Counted from the first letter of the stretch, positions 1-7,510 are shown. The stretch: DNA of 13,682 bases from Nitrospirota bacterium (GCA_003235465.1 QJWD01000242.1:1-13682), one strand, 5' to 3'. Made by a program: numbers and translations. Notes: a model not told the origin generated them from the letters alone.

Positions 1-6
1 GGCGAA

Positions 7-654
7 ATGAATAAAACCTTATCGAACTTGCTGGCCGCATTGCTGATCCTGATCGTGCCCATCGGCCTCTTTGTCTTGATGTACAATTCCATCGTGTCGA
101 AGGAGGAAGGCGTGTACGCCTCGTGGGCGCAGGTGGAGAGCAGTTATCAAAGGAGGAGCGACCTCATCCCCAACCTGGTGGACACCGTCTCGCGTTACCT
201 GAAGCACGAGGCGGACACCCTGGGCGAGGTGACCCGGGCGCGCGGCCAGGGAGATATGAAGGCGCTGGTGGACGAGTTGGTCGAGGCACAGAAAGCCTCG
301 GCCGACCTGCTCGGGCGGGGCGAAGGCCTGCTCGATGACGATAAGGCCCTGGCGGCGCTCGCCGAGGCCCAACTCAAGGTGGGCGGCGGCATGCGGCGCA
401 TGGTCGCCCTGGTCGAAGGCTACCCGGACCTCAAGGCGTCGGACCAGTTTCTCGAACTTCAGGGGCAGCTCGAGGGCACGGAAAACCGCATCAACGTCGC
501 GCGCCTGCGCTTCAACGAGGCGGTGGAAGCCTACAACCGGGCCATCCGCAAACTGCCCGGCAGCCTGGTGGCCGGGGTCGGCCGTTTTCAGCGCAAGGCC
601 TATTTCAAGGCCGACGAAGGCACGCAAAATGCGCCGAAGCTCGACTTTCATTAA
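7..654 (+). CDS. lemA: LemA family protein
   Basis: This 215-residue protein has one N-terminal membrane helix (about residues 7-27) followed by a long helical domain. The LemA pattern is clear: SSYQRRSDLIPNLVDTV near residue 45, and a C-terminal YPDLKASDQFLELQ ... EGTENRINVARLRFNEAVEAYN block (about 139-176). LemA proteins are membrane-anchored with the helical bundle outside the cytoplasm; their biochemical role is poorly defined. Residues about 80-125 form an acidic, Ala/Leu-rich extra segment between the two conserved blocks. The ATG at position 7 gives a normal LemA N-terminus, but only six bases lie upstream, so the ribosome binding site and promoter are out of view. The stop overlaps the next gene by 26 bp, which indicates co-transcription and probably coupled translation with the TPM-domain protein, a frequent LemA partner. 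Confidence 0.93.
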   Translation: MNKTLSNLLAALLILIVPIGLFVLMYNSIVSKEEGVYASWAQVESSYQRRSDLIPNLVDTVSRYLKHEADTLGEVTRARGQGDMKALVDELVEAQKASADLLGRGEGLLDDDKALAALAEAQLKVGGGMRRMVALVEGYPDLKASDQFLELQGQLEGTENRINVARLRFNEAVEAYNRAIRKLPGSLVAGVGRFQRKAYFKADEGTQNAPKLDFH

Positions 655-1669
655 GGCCCTCCTGGCGTCCATCGCGATCCTCGCGGTGGTGAAACTCGCG
701 CTGAACAGCGTCCGCGAGGGGCCCAGCCCAACCCTGGTCGAGGACGAGGCCCGTCTCTTCACCGCCGAACAGGCCGAGCGCCTGACCGAGTACCACCGCT
801 TTCTGCTAAAGGACCACGGCATCGACTACCGCGTGCTGACGGCCACCGGCGTGGACGATATCGCGAGGTTCAGCATCGCCAGGTTCGAGGAGATGGACGT
901 GGGCGGCGAAAGCACAGGCGGGCGCGGCCTGCTCCTCGTCATCGATGCCGGGCAGGATGCCGTGCGCCTCGAGGTGTCGCGCTCCCTGGAAGGGGTGTTC
1001 ACCGACGCCTTCGTCACCTACATCCAGGAGCGGCAGATGGTGCCGTTCTTTCGCTACCAGAAGGTCGCCGACGGCATCCTCGCCACCACCGAGATGATCT
1101 ACACCGAAGCCCAGAAGGCGGAAAAAAATTTCGGCTTCGATGAGCGCGAACAGCAGCCGGGCGCCGCCGGCGCGGGGGCCGGCACGCGCGCGCACATCGG
1201 CCAGGGCGAATCGGGGGAGGGTTTCGCGGGCGAAAACGTGGCGGCGGGAAAAATCCCCGAGGCCACGGTGATGGCCTACCTCAGGGCGATGGCCGAAGGA
1301 AACGCCAACCCCGGCCTCGATCTCTTCACCGCAAGCACGCGCGAGATGCTCGCGAATTGGACCGTCACCCCGGCGCAGATGGACAACATCGTGAACAGCT
1401 ACCGCGCCTGCCACGCCGAACCGGCAAAACTGAACGGCGCGGGCAACCTCGCCGTCATCCGCTACCCGCCCGGGGAACGCGCCTGCGCGCCGTGGTTTCT
1501 GGAAAAGCAGGCGGGGCTCTGGCGGCTCGATCTCACCATGATGCAGCGGGCGGTGCGCTTCGGCCGCTCGAACGCCTGGCACTTCGACATGGCGGTAGCG
1601 CACCCCTACCGCTTCGCCTTCGGCGACTGGCGCTTCGACAGCCACGGCTTTCCCAGGACCCGTGGATGA
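629..1669 (+). CDS. TPM-domain (YgcG-like) membrane-anchored protein with extra C-terminal region
   Basis: The start chosen is the ATG at 629, preceded by GAAGG eight bases upstream; the frame is open further upstream, but only as an out-of-frame shadow of lemA. The 346-residue product has an N-terminal hydrophobic helix (about 8-26), a TPM domain (about 34-165), a Gly/Ala/Glu-rich linker (about 176-210) and a C-terminal part of about 135 residues that I do not recognise. TPM-domain features include the opening VEDEARLFTAEQAERL, the GGRGLLLVIDAGQDAVRLEVSRSLEG strand pair and a later FFRYQKVADGILATTEMI helix. TPM domains sit in the periplasm or outer leaflet and commonly pair with LemA; phosphatase activity is reported for plant homologues, but the bacterial role is unsettled. 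The unusual C-terminal part has two cysteines (in RACHAEP and RACAPWF) that could form a disulfide, and ends in an aromatic/basic stretch. It lacks the Gly-rich membrane tail of YgcG. Confidence 0.85.
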   Translation: MRRSSTFIKALLASIAILAVVKLALNSVREGPSPTLVEDEARLFTAEQAERLTEYHRFLLKDHGIDYRVLTATGVDDIARFSIARFEEMDVGGESTGGRGLLLVIDAGQDAVRLEVSRSLEGVFTDAFVTYIQERQMVPFFRYQKVADGILATTEMIYTEAQKAEKNFGFDEREQQPGAAGAGAGTRAHIGQGESGEGFAGENVAAGKIPEATVMAYLRAMAEGNANPGLDLFTASTREMLANWTVTPAQMDNIVNSYRACHAEPAKLNGAGNLAVIRYPPGERACAPWFLEKQAGLWRLDLTMMQRAVRFGRSNAWHFDMAVAHPYRFAFGDWRFDSHGFPRTRG

Positions 1670-1703
1670 CGCGCGCGTAAAAGGGGTTGAGCCGGGCTCC
1701 GCA

Positions 1704-1712
1704 TGTTATACA
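1704..1712 (+). promoter_or_regulatory. Extended -10 promoter for the 2-hydroxyacid dehydrogenase
   Basis: TG-T-TATACA fits the extended -10 form TGnTATAAT with one mismatch in the hexamer. A TTGAGC at 1687-1692 is only 14 bp upstream, too close for an ideal -35, so the extended element probably does most of the work. It would start a transcript near 1720, about 30 nt ahead of the TTG start at 1750. Confidence 0.55.
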
Positions 1713-1749
1713 ATCGACCCGTCCACGAAAGCCAACCAGGAGTCCAGCC

Positions 1750-2721
1750 TTGAAGCCCATCGTCACCGTCACCAACCTGTTTCCCGAAGCGGCCCTGGCA
1801 AAACTTACGCCGCATGTTGAACTGCGAACGAACCAGAGCGAGACGCCGCCCGCGCGCGAGGATCTCTTAAAGGCCGCGGCCGAAAGCCAGGCGCTCATCA
1901 CCTACCTGTCGGACCCCATCGACCGGGACGTCATCGCCCGCGCGCGGGATCTCAAGATCATCGCCAATTACGGCGCCGGCTACAACAACATCGACGTCAC
2001 CGAGGCGGCCAGGCGCGGCATCTGGGTGACCAACACCCCGGGCGTCCTGCACGAAACCACCGCCGACCTCACCTGGGCCATGATGCTGGCTGTTGCCCGG
2101 CGCATCGCCCCGGCCGATGCGTACACGCGCGCGGGCCGGTTCAAGGGCTGGAGCGCGAATATGTTTCTCGGCTCCGACGTGTACGGGAAAACCTTGGGCG
2201 TCATCGGCTGTGGCGAGATCGGCCGGGCGGTGGCCCGGCGCGCGGCGGGGTTCAACATGCGCGTGCTCTACCACCAGCGCCACCGCCTGCCCGGGGCGAC
2301 CGAGCGCGAGCTCGGCCTCGAATACGTTTCGTTGGACGAGCTGCTTCGCCAGGCGGATTACGTCAGCCTGCACGTGCCGCTCACCGAGGCCACCCGTCAT
2401 CTCGTAGGCGAGCGGGAACTCGCGCTCATGAAGCCGTCGGCGTTTCTCATTCACGCCGGGCGCGGCAAAGTGGTGGACGACGCCGCGCTGGTCGCGGCGA
2501 TCAAAGCCGGGCGGCTTAAGGGCGCGGCGCTCGACGTGTACGAAGATGAGCCGAAACTTTCGGCGGGCATGGTGGAGATGGAGGAGCTGCTTCTTCTGCC
2601 GCACATCGGCAGCGCCAGCACCGAAACCCGCGACCGCATGGCGCTCCTCGCCGCCGACAACGTGCTCGACGCCCTCGCCGGTAAAACGCCGCGCTCGCTG
2701 GTGCCGGGCTGGGGGGGCTAG
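1750..2721 (+). CDS. D-isomer-specific 2-hydroxyacid dehydrogenase (glyoxylate/hydroxypyruvate reductase type)
   Basis: I start this gene at TTG 1750, seven bases after AGGAG, which gives the N-terminus (M)KPIVTVTNLFPEAALAKL and 323 residues, normal for the family. A longer in-frame TTG at 1687 would read through the promoter. The Rossmann motif GCGEIG is at residues 153-158. The catalytic set is present: Arg238 in HAGRGK, Glu267 in YEDEP and His285 in LPHIGSAS. NYGAGYNNID near residue 75 is typical of the glyoxylate/hydroxypyruvate/2-ketogluconate reductase branch. The end of the second coenzyme strand reads YHQRHR, with no acidic residue, which suggests NADPH preference (inference). It would reduce a small 2-keto acid such as glyoxylate or hydroxypyruvate in the cytoplasm; the exact substrate cannot be read from sequence. 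It converges with ychF, leaving 2 bp between stop codons. Confidence 0.9.
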   Translation: MKPIVTVTNLFPEAALAKLTPHVELRTNQSETPPAREDLLKAAAESQALITYLSDPIDRDVIARARDLKIIANYGAGYNNIDVTEAARRGIWVTNTPGVLHETTADLTWAMMLAVARRIAPADAYTRAGRFKGWSANMFLGSDVYGKTLGVIGCGEIGRAVARRAAGFNMRVLYHQRHRLPGATERELGLEYVSLDELLRQADYVSLHVPLTEATRHLVGERELALMKPSAFLIHAGRGKVVDDAALVAAIKAGRLKGAALDVYEDEPKLSAGMVEMEELLLLPHIGSASTETRDRMALLAADNVLDALAGKTPRSLVPGWGG

Positions 2722-2723
2722 CT

Positions 2724-3821
2724 TCAGACGTTGAAGCGGAAGTGGGCGATGTCGCCGTCCTTGAACAGGTAGTCCTTGCCTTCCACGCGCAGGCGGCCGG
2801 CCTCCTTCACCGCCTGTTCGGATTTCAGCGCCACCAGGTCGTCGTAGTGGTAGATCTCGGCGCGGATGAAGCCCTTCTCGAAATCGGAATGGATGGCGCC
2901 CGCCGCCTGCGGCGCGCGGGTGCCCTGGCGCACCGTCCAGGCACGGTTCTCCTTGCCGCCGACGGTGAAGAATGTGATCAGATCGAGCAGGTCGTAACCG
3001 GCGCGGATCATTTTGGATAGGCCGGTTTCCTCGAGGCCCATTTCCTCCTGAAAGGCGCGCCGCTCCTCGAGGTCGTCGATCTCCATGATCTCGTTTTCCA
3101 GTTTGCCCACCAGCACCACGTGCCCCGCGCCTTCGCTCTTCGCCCGCGCCTCCACCGCCTGGACGTGGGCGTTGTCCGTCTCGCCCGGGTCGGCGATGTT
3201 GCAGACGTAAAGCACGGGTTTTGCCGTCAGCAGGTTGAGCGATTTCAGGTAGCGCGTTTCCTCGTCGCGGCTTGTTTTAAGGAGGCGCGCCGGCTGGCCC
3301 GCGTCCAGCAGGGCCGCCAGGCGGCCTATCACGTCCATCTGCATGCGCGCCTCGGCGTTGCCGCTTTTCGCGAGCTTTTCGATTTTCACCTTGCGCCGCT
3401 CCAGGCTCTCCATGTCGGCGATCATCAGTTCGGTCTGGATCACGTCGATGTCGCCGACGGCGTCGATGCGGTTTTCGACGTGCGGGATGTTGCTGTCCTC
3501 GAAGCAGCGGACGATGTGGGCGATGGCGTCGACCTCGCGGATGTGGCCGAGAAACTTGTTGCCGAGGCCCTCGCCCCGGCTCGCGCCCTTGACCAGCCCG
3601 GCGATGTCGACGAAGGTGAGGGTGGTGTGGACGGTTTTTTCGGCCGGGATGAGGCGGTCGATGGTGTCGAGGCGCGGGTCCGGCACCGCCACCACCCCGG
3701 TGTTGGGTTCGATGGTGGTGAAGGCGTAGTTGCCCGATTCGGCGCCCGCCTGGGTGAGCGCGTTGAAGATGGTCGATTTGCCCACGTTGGGAAGCCCGAC
3801 GAGGCCGCAGTGAAAACCCAT
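2724..3821 (-). CDS. ychF: Redox-regulated ATPase YchF (Obg-family, OLA1-like)
   Basis: The 365-residue protein is full length. The P-loop GLPNVGKST is at residues 9-17, switch II DIAGLVKGAS at 72-81, and the C-terminal TGS domain runs from about 281 to the end, closing with the characteristic FRFNV. The usual GTPase specificity motif NKxD is replaced by NIADP (208-212). Lack of NKxD is a family hallmark and explains why YchF proteins prefer ATP; residues 140-155 lie in the coiled-coil insert. YchF binds ribosomes and is linked to translation and the oxidative-stress response. AGAAAGGAC just before the ATG is a good ribosome binding site. It lies 38 bp downstream of the NarK-type transporter on the same strand, so it may be the last gene of that unit, although its function is unrelated and it may also have its own promoter. 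Confidence 0.97.
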   Translation of the reverse strand: MGFHCGLVGLPNVGKSTIFNALTQAGAESGNYAFTTIEPNTGVVAVPDPRLDTIDRLIPAEKTVHTTLTFVDIAGLVKGASRGEGLGNKFLGHIREVDAIAHIVRCFEDSNIPHVENRIDAVGDIDVIQTELMIADMESLERRKVKIEKLAKSGNAEARMQMDVIGRLAALLDAGQPARLLKTSRDEETRYLKSLNLLTAKPVLYVCNIADPGETDNAHVQAVEARAKSEGAGHVVLVGKLENEIMEIDDLEERRAFQEEMGLEETGLSKMIRAGYDLLDLITFFTVGGKENRAWTVRQGTRAPQAAGAIHSDFEKGFIRAEIYHYDDLVALKSEQAVKEAGRLRVEGKDYLFKDGDIAHFRFNV

Positions 3822-3843
3822 GTCTGTCCTTTCTGGTTAGGGT

Positions 3844-3858
3844 GCGCCCCCCGGGCGC
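3844..3858 (-). other. Short GC hairpin between narK-type gene and ychF
   Basis: Six-base inverted repeat GCGCCC/GGGCGC with a three-base loop, directly after the transporter stop codon. No U-run follows on the minus strand, so it is not a standard intrinsic terminator. It could slow transcription or protect the upstream mRNA end. Confidence 0.35.
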
Positions 3859-3859
3859 T

Positions 3860-5275
3860 TCAGGAATAGGATGGATGCCGCCTGTTAAACGATTTGAGAA
3901 AGACGAGGCTGAGAAGCACCACGAGCGCGTAGCCGCCGAGCAGGCGAAAAAAATCCGCCGTGCTCATAACGCTCAGAGCGGTGAGAAACAGCACCGCGCC
4001 GACGTTGCCAAAGGCCCCGGCGAGGCCCGCCATGCGCCCTGTCAGGTCGCGGCGGATGAGCGGCACCATGGCGAAGCAGGCGCCGTTTCCCGCCTGCAGG
4101 AACATCGAGCAGAGAAGCGCCACCGCCACCGCGTAGGCCACCGGCCAGCCGGAATCGAGAGTGCTCATCACGCCGTACCCCAGCGCGCCGCCGGCTACGG
4201 TCAGCGCCAGGGTGCGGCGCGGGCCGAAGGTATCGGCGAGCCAGCCGCCGCCCGGCCGCGTCACCACGTTCATCAGGGCGAAGCTCGAACCGAGCACGCC
4301 GGCCACCGTCACCGACAAGCCGAAGGTGGTTTCGAGAAAGCCGGGAAACATCGACACCACCGCCAGCTCCGAGCCGAAGGTGAGCGCATAAACCAGGCAC
4401 AGGATGACGATGCGGGAAAACGCGTAGTGCTTCTCGGGCGGAATGGGCGCGTCGAGCCGGGGCCGGTTGACGGCGATGGAGCGGTAAACCCCGAAACCGT
4501 ACAGGAGCATGAGCAGGCCGCCAAGAACCCACGCCCAGGGGGTGGTAAAAAGCGGCGCCGGCGGCCCCGCCAGCGTCCACAACACCGCGCCCACCGCCGC
4601 GTACACCGGCATCCACAACAGGGCCTGCAAGAGCAGGTCCCTTTGCGAGGTGACCTCGACGGGCTCCACTAGGCTCAGCTTGAATTGGCGCTCGGCCCCC
4701 GCCGCTTCCTCGGAGAAGCGGTAGTAAACGCCCGCCCACAAAAGGCACAGGACGCCGGAAAACGCCGCCGCCACCCGCCAGCCGAGAGGTTCCGAAAACA
4801 GCGCCGCCACCGGCGGCAGGGCGAACGCCGCGAACGCCGCGCCGAAGTTGCCCCAGCCGGCGTAAATCCCCTGCGCCCGTCCCATTTTATCCGGCGGGAA
4901 CCATTCGGCGATCATCTTGATGCCCACCACGAAGCCGCCGCCGGCGATGCCCATCAACAGGCGCGCCAGCAGAAATTCCGAATAATCGGCAGCCAGGGCG
5001 AAATAGAAGCTCACGAGCGCCGCGTACAGGAGCAGGGCCGAGAACACCCGGCGCGGCCCGAAGCGGTCCACCAGCGTGCCGATGATGATGCGCGCCGGGA
5101 TGGTGAGGGCGACGTTCACGATCATGAGAATGTTGATCTCCTCCGCCGACAGGCCCACCGTGCGCATCAGGGTGGTGTTGAAGGGAGCCATGTTGAACCA
5201 GGCGGCGAAGGTCAAAAAAAAAGCGACCCACGTGAGGTGCAGGACGCTTTTTTGCTTGCTGTCAAAACCGAACAT
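3860..5275 (-). CDS. NarK-type nitrate/nitrite transporter (MFS, NNP family)
   Basis: This is a 471-residue, highly hydrophobic permease. NNP-family marks include FAAWFNMAPF in helix 1, GIKMIAEWFPPDKMGRAQG after helix 4, the nitrate signature AGWGNFGAAFA (139-149) in helix 5, and GNGACFAMVP (397-406) with AFGNVGAV (421-428) in the second half. Arg62 in TIPARIIIG and Arg340 in TRPGGGW are in the places of the two substrate-binding arginines of E. coli NarK. It should exchange or import nitrate and nitrite across the inner membrane. Between the halves, residues about 213-236 and 247-266 are two further hydrophobic stretches, so 14 rather than 12 helices are possible. The start (MFGFDSKQK) has no clear Shine-Dalgarno sequence and lies 24 bp after the lipoprotein stop, suggesting coupling. 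No nitrate or nitrite reductase gene is nearby. Confidence 0.85.
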   Translation of the reverse strand: MFGFDSKQKSVLHLTWVAFFLTFAAWFNMAPFNTTLMRTVGLSAEEINILMIVNVALTIPARIIIGTLVDRFGPRRVFSALLLYAALVSFYFALAADYSEFLLARLLMGIAGGGFVVGIKMIAEWFPPDKMGRAQGIYAGWGNFGAAFAAFALPPVAALFSEPLGWRVAAAFSGVLCLLWAGVYYRFSEEAAGAERQFKLSLVEPVEVTSQRDLLLQALLWMPVYAAVGAVLWTLAGPPAPLFTTPWAWVLGGLLMLLYGFGVYRSIAVNRPRLDAPIPPEKHYAFSRIVILCLVYALTFGSELAVVSMFPGFLETTFGLSVTVAGVLGSSFALMNVVTRPGGGWLADTFGPRRTLALTVAGGALGYGVMSTLDSGWPVAYAVAVALLCSMFLQAGNGACFAMVPLIRRDLTGRMAGLAGAFGNVGAVLFLTALSVMSTADFFRLLGGYALVVLLSLVFLKSFNRRHPSYS

Positions 5276-5299
5276 TCATGGGGGCGGCGTGTCGCCGTG

Positions 5300-5614
5300 T
5301 TACTGCGGGCCCTTGTTGACCATCAACTGGCGGGATTCCACGACGCCTTGATCGTCGAAGGTGATGAAGATGTCCTTGGACGTGTCGTCGCCCAGCGCCT
5401 GATACTTGTTGTATTCGTAAATCCAGACTTCCTTGTCGTTCTGGATGCCCTTCTTAAAGGGCTTGCCGAGCATCACCAGCACGTCGGTCCTCGTCGTGCT
5501 GCCGACGACGATTTGGTCGGCCGCGCCTTCATCGAAATTCTTTCCCGTGGTTCCGCAACCCTGAAGGAACAGGCCTGCGACAAGCACTCCGCACAACATC
5601 CACGTTTTTATCAT
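5300..5614 (-). CDS. BamE/SmpA/OmlA-like small lipoprotein
   Basis: The 104-residue protein begins with a lipoprotein signal peptide: basic MIK, a hydrophobic core, then lipobox LQGC with Cys20 as the lipidated residue. Gly at +2 favours sorting to the outer membrane. The mature part reads VGSTTRTDVLVMLGKPF ... KEVWIYEYNKY, the pattern of the SmpA/OmlA (BamE) fold. True BamE is an accessory part of the outer-membrane protein assembly machine, but this fold is also used by many other small lipoproteins, so I do not assign bamE. A very strong GAGGAGG lies six bases before the ATG. A promoter is visible at 5728-5756, and the NarK-type gene follows 24 bp downstream, so it looks like the first gene of that unit. 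Confidence 0.8.
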   Translation of the reverse strand: MIKTWMLCGVLVAGLFLQGCGTTGKNFDEGAADQIVVGSTTRTDVLVMLGKPFKKGIQNDKEVWIYEYNKYQALGDDTSKDIFITFDDQGVVESRQLMVNKGPQ

Positions 5615-5690
5615 CGGTTTCCTCCTCTACGTATCGGGATTGGGCGAGGCTAAGCGGAAGGATTAAAGCCCGCCTGCGAAAATTATTTGT

Positions 5691-5706
5691 AACCCGCGCC
5701 CGGGTT
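5691..5706 (-). other. Hairpin in leader of the lipoprotein-transporter unit
   Basis: Perfect 6-bp stem AACCCG/CGGGTT with a four-base loop, followed on the minus strand by an A/T-rich run (ACAAATAATTTT). It lies between the proposed promoter and the lipoprotein gene, about 80 bases before the start codon. It may be a weak terminator for rng read-through or an attenuator-like leader structure; the U-run is broken, so confidence is low. Confidence 0.35.
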
Positions 5707-5727
5707 TAGAGAACCGCCTGAGCCCCG

Positions 5728-5756
5728 ATATTAACACGCTACAGGGAAAATGAAAA
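5728..5756 (-). promoter_or_regulatory. Sigma-70-type promoter for the lipoprotein-transporter-ychF unit
   Basis: Minus strand: -35 TTTTCA at 5756-5751, 17-bp spacer, -10 TAATAT at 5733-5728, with a TG one base before the -10. Both hexamers match consensus at four of six positions and the spacing is ideal. The predicted start near 5720 leaves a leader of about 105 nt. No FNR-type TTGAT-N4-ATCAA site was seen next to it, despite the nitrate carrier downstream. Confidence 0.5.
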
Positions 5757-5776
5757 CAAGCGAGTATGCGCGGTGG

Positions 5777-5797
5777 ACGGGCCTGGGCCGCGCCCGT
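5777..5797 (-). terminator. Possible weak terminator hairpin after rng
   Basis: Inverted repeat ACGGGC/GCCCGT with a nine-base loop, 14 bases beyond the rng stop codon on the minus strand. It has no immediate U-run, so it is at best a weak or Rho-assisted terminator. It sits upstream of the next promoter, which fits a transcript end here. Confidence 0.3.
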
Positions 5798-5810
5798 TTC
5801 AAACAGGCGG

Positions 5811-7340
5811 TCAGGAAAGGGAAATATTGAATTTTTCCTGGTGCAGCTTCGGGTTCACCTTGAAGCTGATCTCCACCCGGTAGGCCATTTCGATGTCCTC
5901 GATGTAGCGCCCCTCCTCCTCGAACATCTGGTCGTAGATCACCGGGTGCACCTCGACGTGGACGGTATTTTTTTCGGGCTGGCTGCCCGCTAGGCGCTGA
6001 ATGTCGCGGATGATGTCGTAGCAGATCGTCAGCGGCGATTTGGTGTAGCCCTTGCCGCCGCAGTACGAGCAGGGGTCGCACAAGGTCTGCACGAGGCTTT
6101 CGCGCACCCGCTTGCGCGTCATCTCGGCGAGGCCGAGTTCTGAGATTTTCAGGATTTTCGTTCGCGAGCGGTCGGACTTGAGGGCCTGGGTGAGGGCGTT
6201 CCAGACAATCTCCTTGCTCTCCTCGCGCGCCATGTCGATGAAATCGACGATGATGATGCCGCCGATGTTCCTGAGCCTGAGCTGGTAGACGATTTCCCGG
6301 ACCGCCTCCAGGTTGGTTTTCAGGATGGTCTCCTCGGGGTCGCTGTGGCCGACGAACTTGCCGGTGTTCACGTCGATGGCCACCAGCGCCTCGGTCTGGT
6401 CGATGGAGATGTAACCGCCGGACTTCAGCCACACCTTGCGGTCGAGGGCGCGGTTGATTTCGAGTTCGATGCCGTAATGATCGAAGATCGGCACCGGCAG
6501 GTCGTGCAGTTCGATCTTGCCCACCAGGTGGGGCATGTAGGTGGAGCAGAACTCGACGCACTGGTCGTAGTCGTCCTTCGAGTCGATGACCAGCCGCTGC
6601 AGGTCCTGGCTGCACAGGTCGCGGATGGAGCGGAACACCAGGTTCAGGTCCTCGTACAGCATCTGGAAGGCGCCGCTGGTTTCCGAGCGCGCCTTGACGT
6701 TCTCCCACAGCCGGTGCAGGAAGGTGAGGTCGGTCTCGAAATCCTCCTTCTGGCAGCCCTGCGCCGCGGTGCGGACGATGTAGCCGCCGCCGTTGCCAAT
6801 GCCCTGGATGAGGTTCCTCAGCCGCTCCTTCTCGATTTCATCCTCGATGCGCCGGGAAACGTTGACGTGGTGCACCGTCGGCATGTAGACCAGGTAGCGG
6901 CCGGGCAGGCTGATGTAGGTGGTGATGCGCGCGCCCTTGGTGCCGAGCGGGTTCTTGGCCACCTGGACCATGATCTCCTGGCCCTCGGTCAACAGGTCCT
7001 GAATGGGGAAGGGCGGGCTCGCCGGGCGCAGCGGCTTGTCCTGGTTTTCCGGGTCCTTGTCGTCCTTCATCGGCAGGGTGTTGCCTTCCTCGTCCTGCAA
7101 ATCCACCATGTCGAGCAGGTCGATATCGCCGACGTAAAGAAACCCCGCCTTTTCGAGGCCGATGTCGACGAACGCCACCTGCATGCCAGGCAGCACCTTG
7201 GTCACCTTCCCCTTGTAGATGTTGCCGACGATGCCCTTGTTTTCCTTGTGCTCGATGAACAGCTCCACGAGCTGGTTGTTCTCGACGAGGGCGACGCGTA
7301 TCTCGCGCGGGTTGGAATTGATGAAAATTTCCGAAAGCAT
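5811..7340 (-). CDS. rng: Ribonuclease G (Rne/Rng family)
   Basis: The 509-residue protein is the size of RNase G and lacks the long scaffold tail of RNase E. An S1 RNA-binding domain spans about 36-140 and starts with IVGNIYKGKVTKVLPGMQVAFVD; a charged, Pro-containing insert (about 80-112) lengthens one of its loops. The catalytic metal ligands are visible as Asp323 in AIDVNTG and Asp366 in IIIVDFIDM. CDPCSYCGG (421-429) holds the zinc-link cysteines that join subunits. It cleaves single-stranded RNA, acting in 16S rRNA 5' maturation and mRNA decay in the cytoplasm. Only a weak GGAA precedes the start, but MLSEIFINSNPREIRVALVE aligns with the usual N-terminus. It lies 170 bp downstream of rodA on the same strand and has its own strong promoter in that gap. 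Confidence 0.96.
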   Translation of the reverse strand: MLSEIFINSNPREIRVALVENNQLVELFIEHKENKGIVGNIYKGKVTKVLPGMQVAFVDIGLEKAGFLYVGDIDLLDMVDLQDEEGNTLPMKDDKDPENQDKPLRPASPPFPIQDLLTEGQEIMVQVAKNPLGTKGARITTYISLPGRYLVYMPTVHHVNVSRRIEDEIEKERLRNLIQGIGNGGGYIVRTAAQGCQKEDFETDLTFLHRLWENVKARSETSGAFQMLYEDLNLVFRSIRDLCSQDLQRLVIDSKDDYDQCVEFCSTYMPHLVGKIELHDLPVPIFDHYGIELEINRALDRKVWLKSGGYISIDQTEALVAIDVNTGKFVGHSDPEETILKTNLEAVREIVYQLRLRNIGGIIIVDFIDMAREESKEIVWNALTQALKSDRSRTKILKISELGLAEMTRKRVRESLVQTLCDPCSYCGGKGYTKSPLTICYDIIRDIQRLAGSQPEKNTVHVEVHPVIYDQMFEEEGRYIEDIEMAYRVEISFKVNPKLHQEKFNISLS

Positions 7341-7455
7341 CTTGATTCCGGCTTATGCCGCTTCCCGGCCGGGGCCATGCCCTGGCACCCCGGCAATGCC
7401 GAAGGCGGGCGGGAGCAACTTGGTTGAACCTTGATTATATGAAACTGAGGGGAAG

Positions 7456-7464
7456 ATTATAGCA
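7456..7464 (-). promoter_or_regulatory. Strong extended -10 promoter for rng
   Basis: On the minus strand TGCTATAAT is a perfect extended -10. A TTGCCG at 7486-7481 lies 19 bp upstream as a poor -35, which is tolerable for an extended -10 promoter. A second TATAAT occurs at 7439-7434, 16 bases further downstream, and may serve a second start site. The predicted leader is about 110 nt. Confidence 0.6.
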
Positions 7465-7478
7465 CGCTTTGGCCCGAG

Positions 7479-7510
7479 CCCGGCAACAAAGCCCTGCCTG
7501 TTTTGCCGGG
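7479..7510 (-). other. Inverted repeat directly after rodA stop, overlapping the rng promoter
   Basis: Perfect 8-bp inverted repeat CCCGGCAA/TTGCCGGG with a 16-base loop, abutting the rodA stop codon. No U-run follows, so it is not a classical terminator. Its downstream arm contains the candidate -35 of the rng promoter, so it may be a protein-binding site or a read-through control element. Confidence 0.45.

Noticed and set aside
19..822. Long antisense frame opposite lemA
   Set aside because: High-GC shadow of lemA and the TPM gene; composition (His/Arg/Ala-rich) is that of an antisense frame.
3844..3858. Intrinsic terminator after the NarK-type gene
   Set aside because: The hairpin is good but no U-run follows, so it is listed only as a hairpin.
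5615..5810. FNR/NNR-type site upstream of the nitrate carrier unit
   Set aside because: No TTGAT-N4-ATCAA-like palindrome is present near the promoter.
6345..7427. Long plus-strand frame of 360 codons opposite rng
   Set aside because: Mirror frame of rng, whose catalytic motifs are intact on the minus strand.
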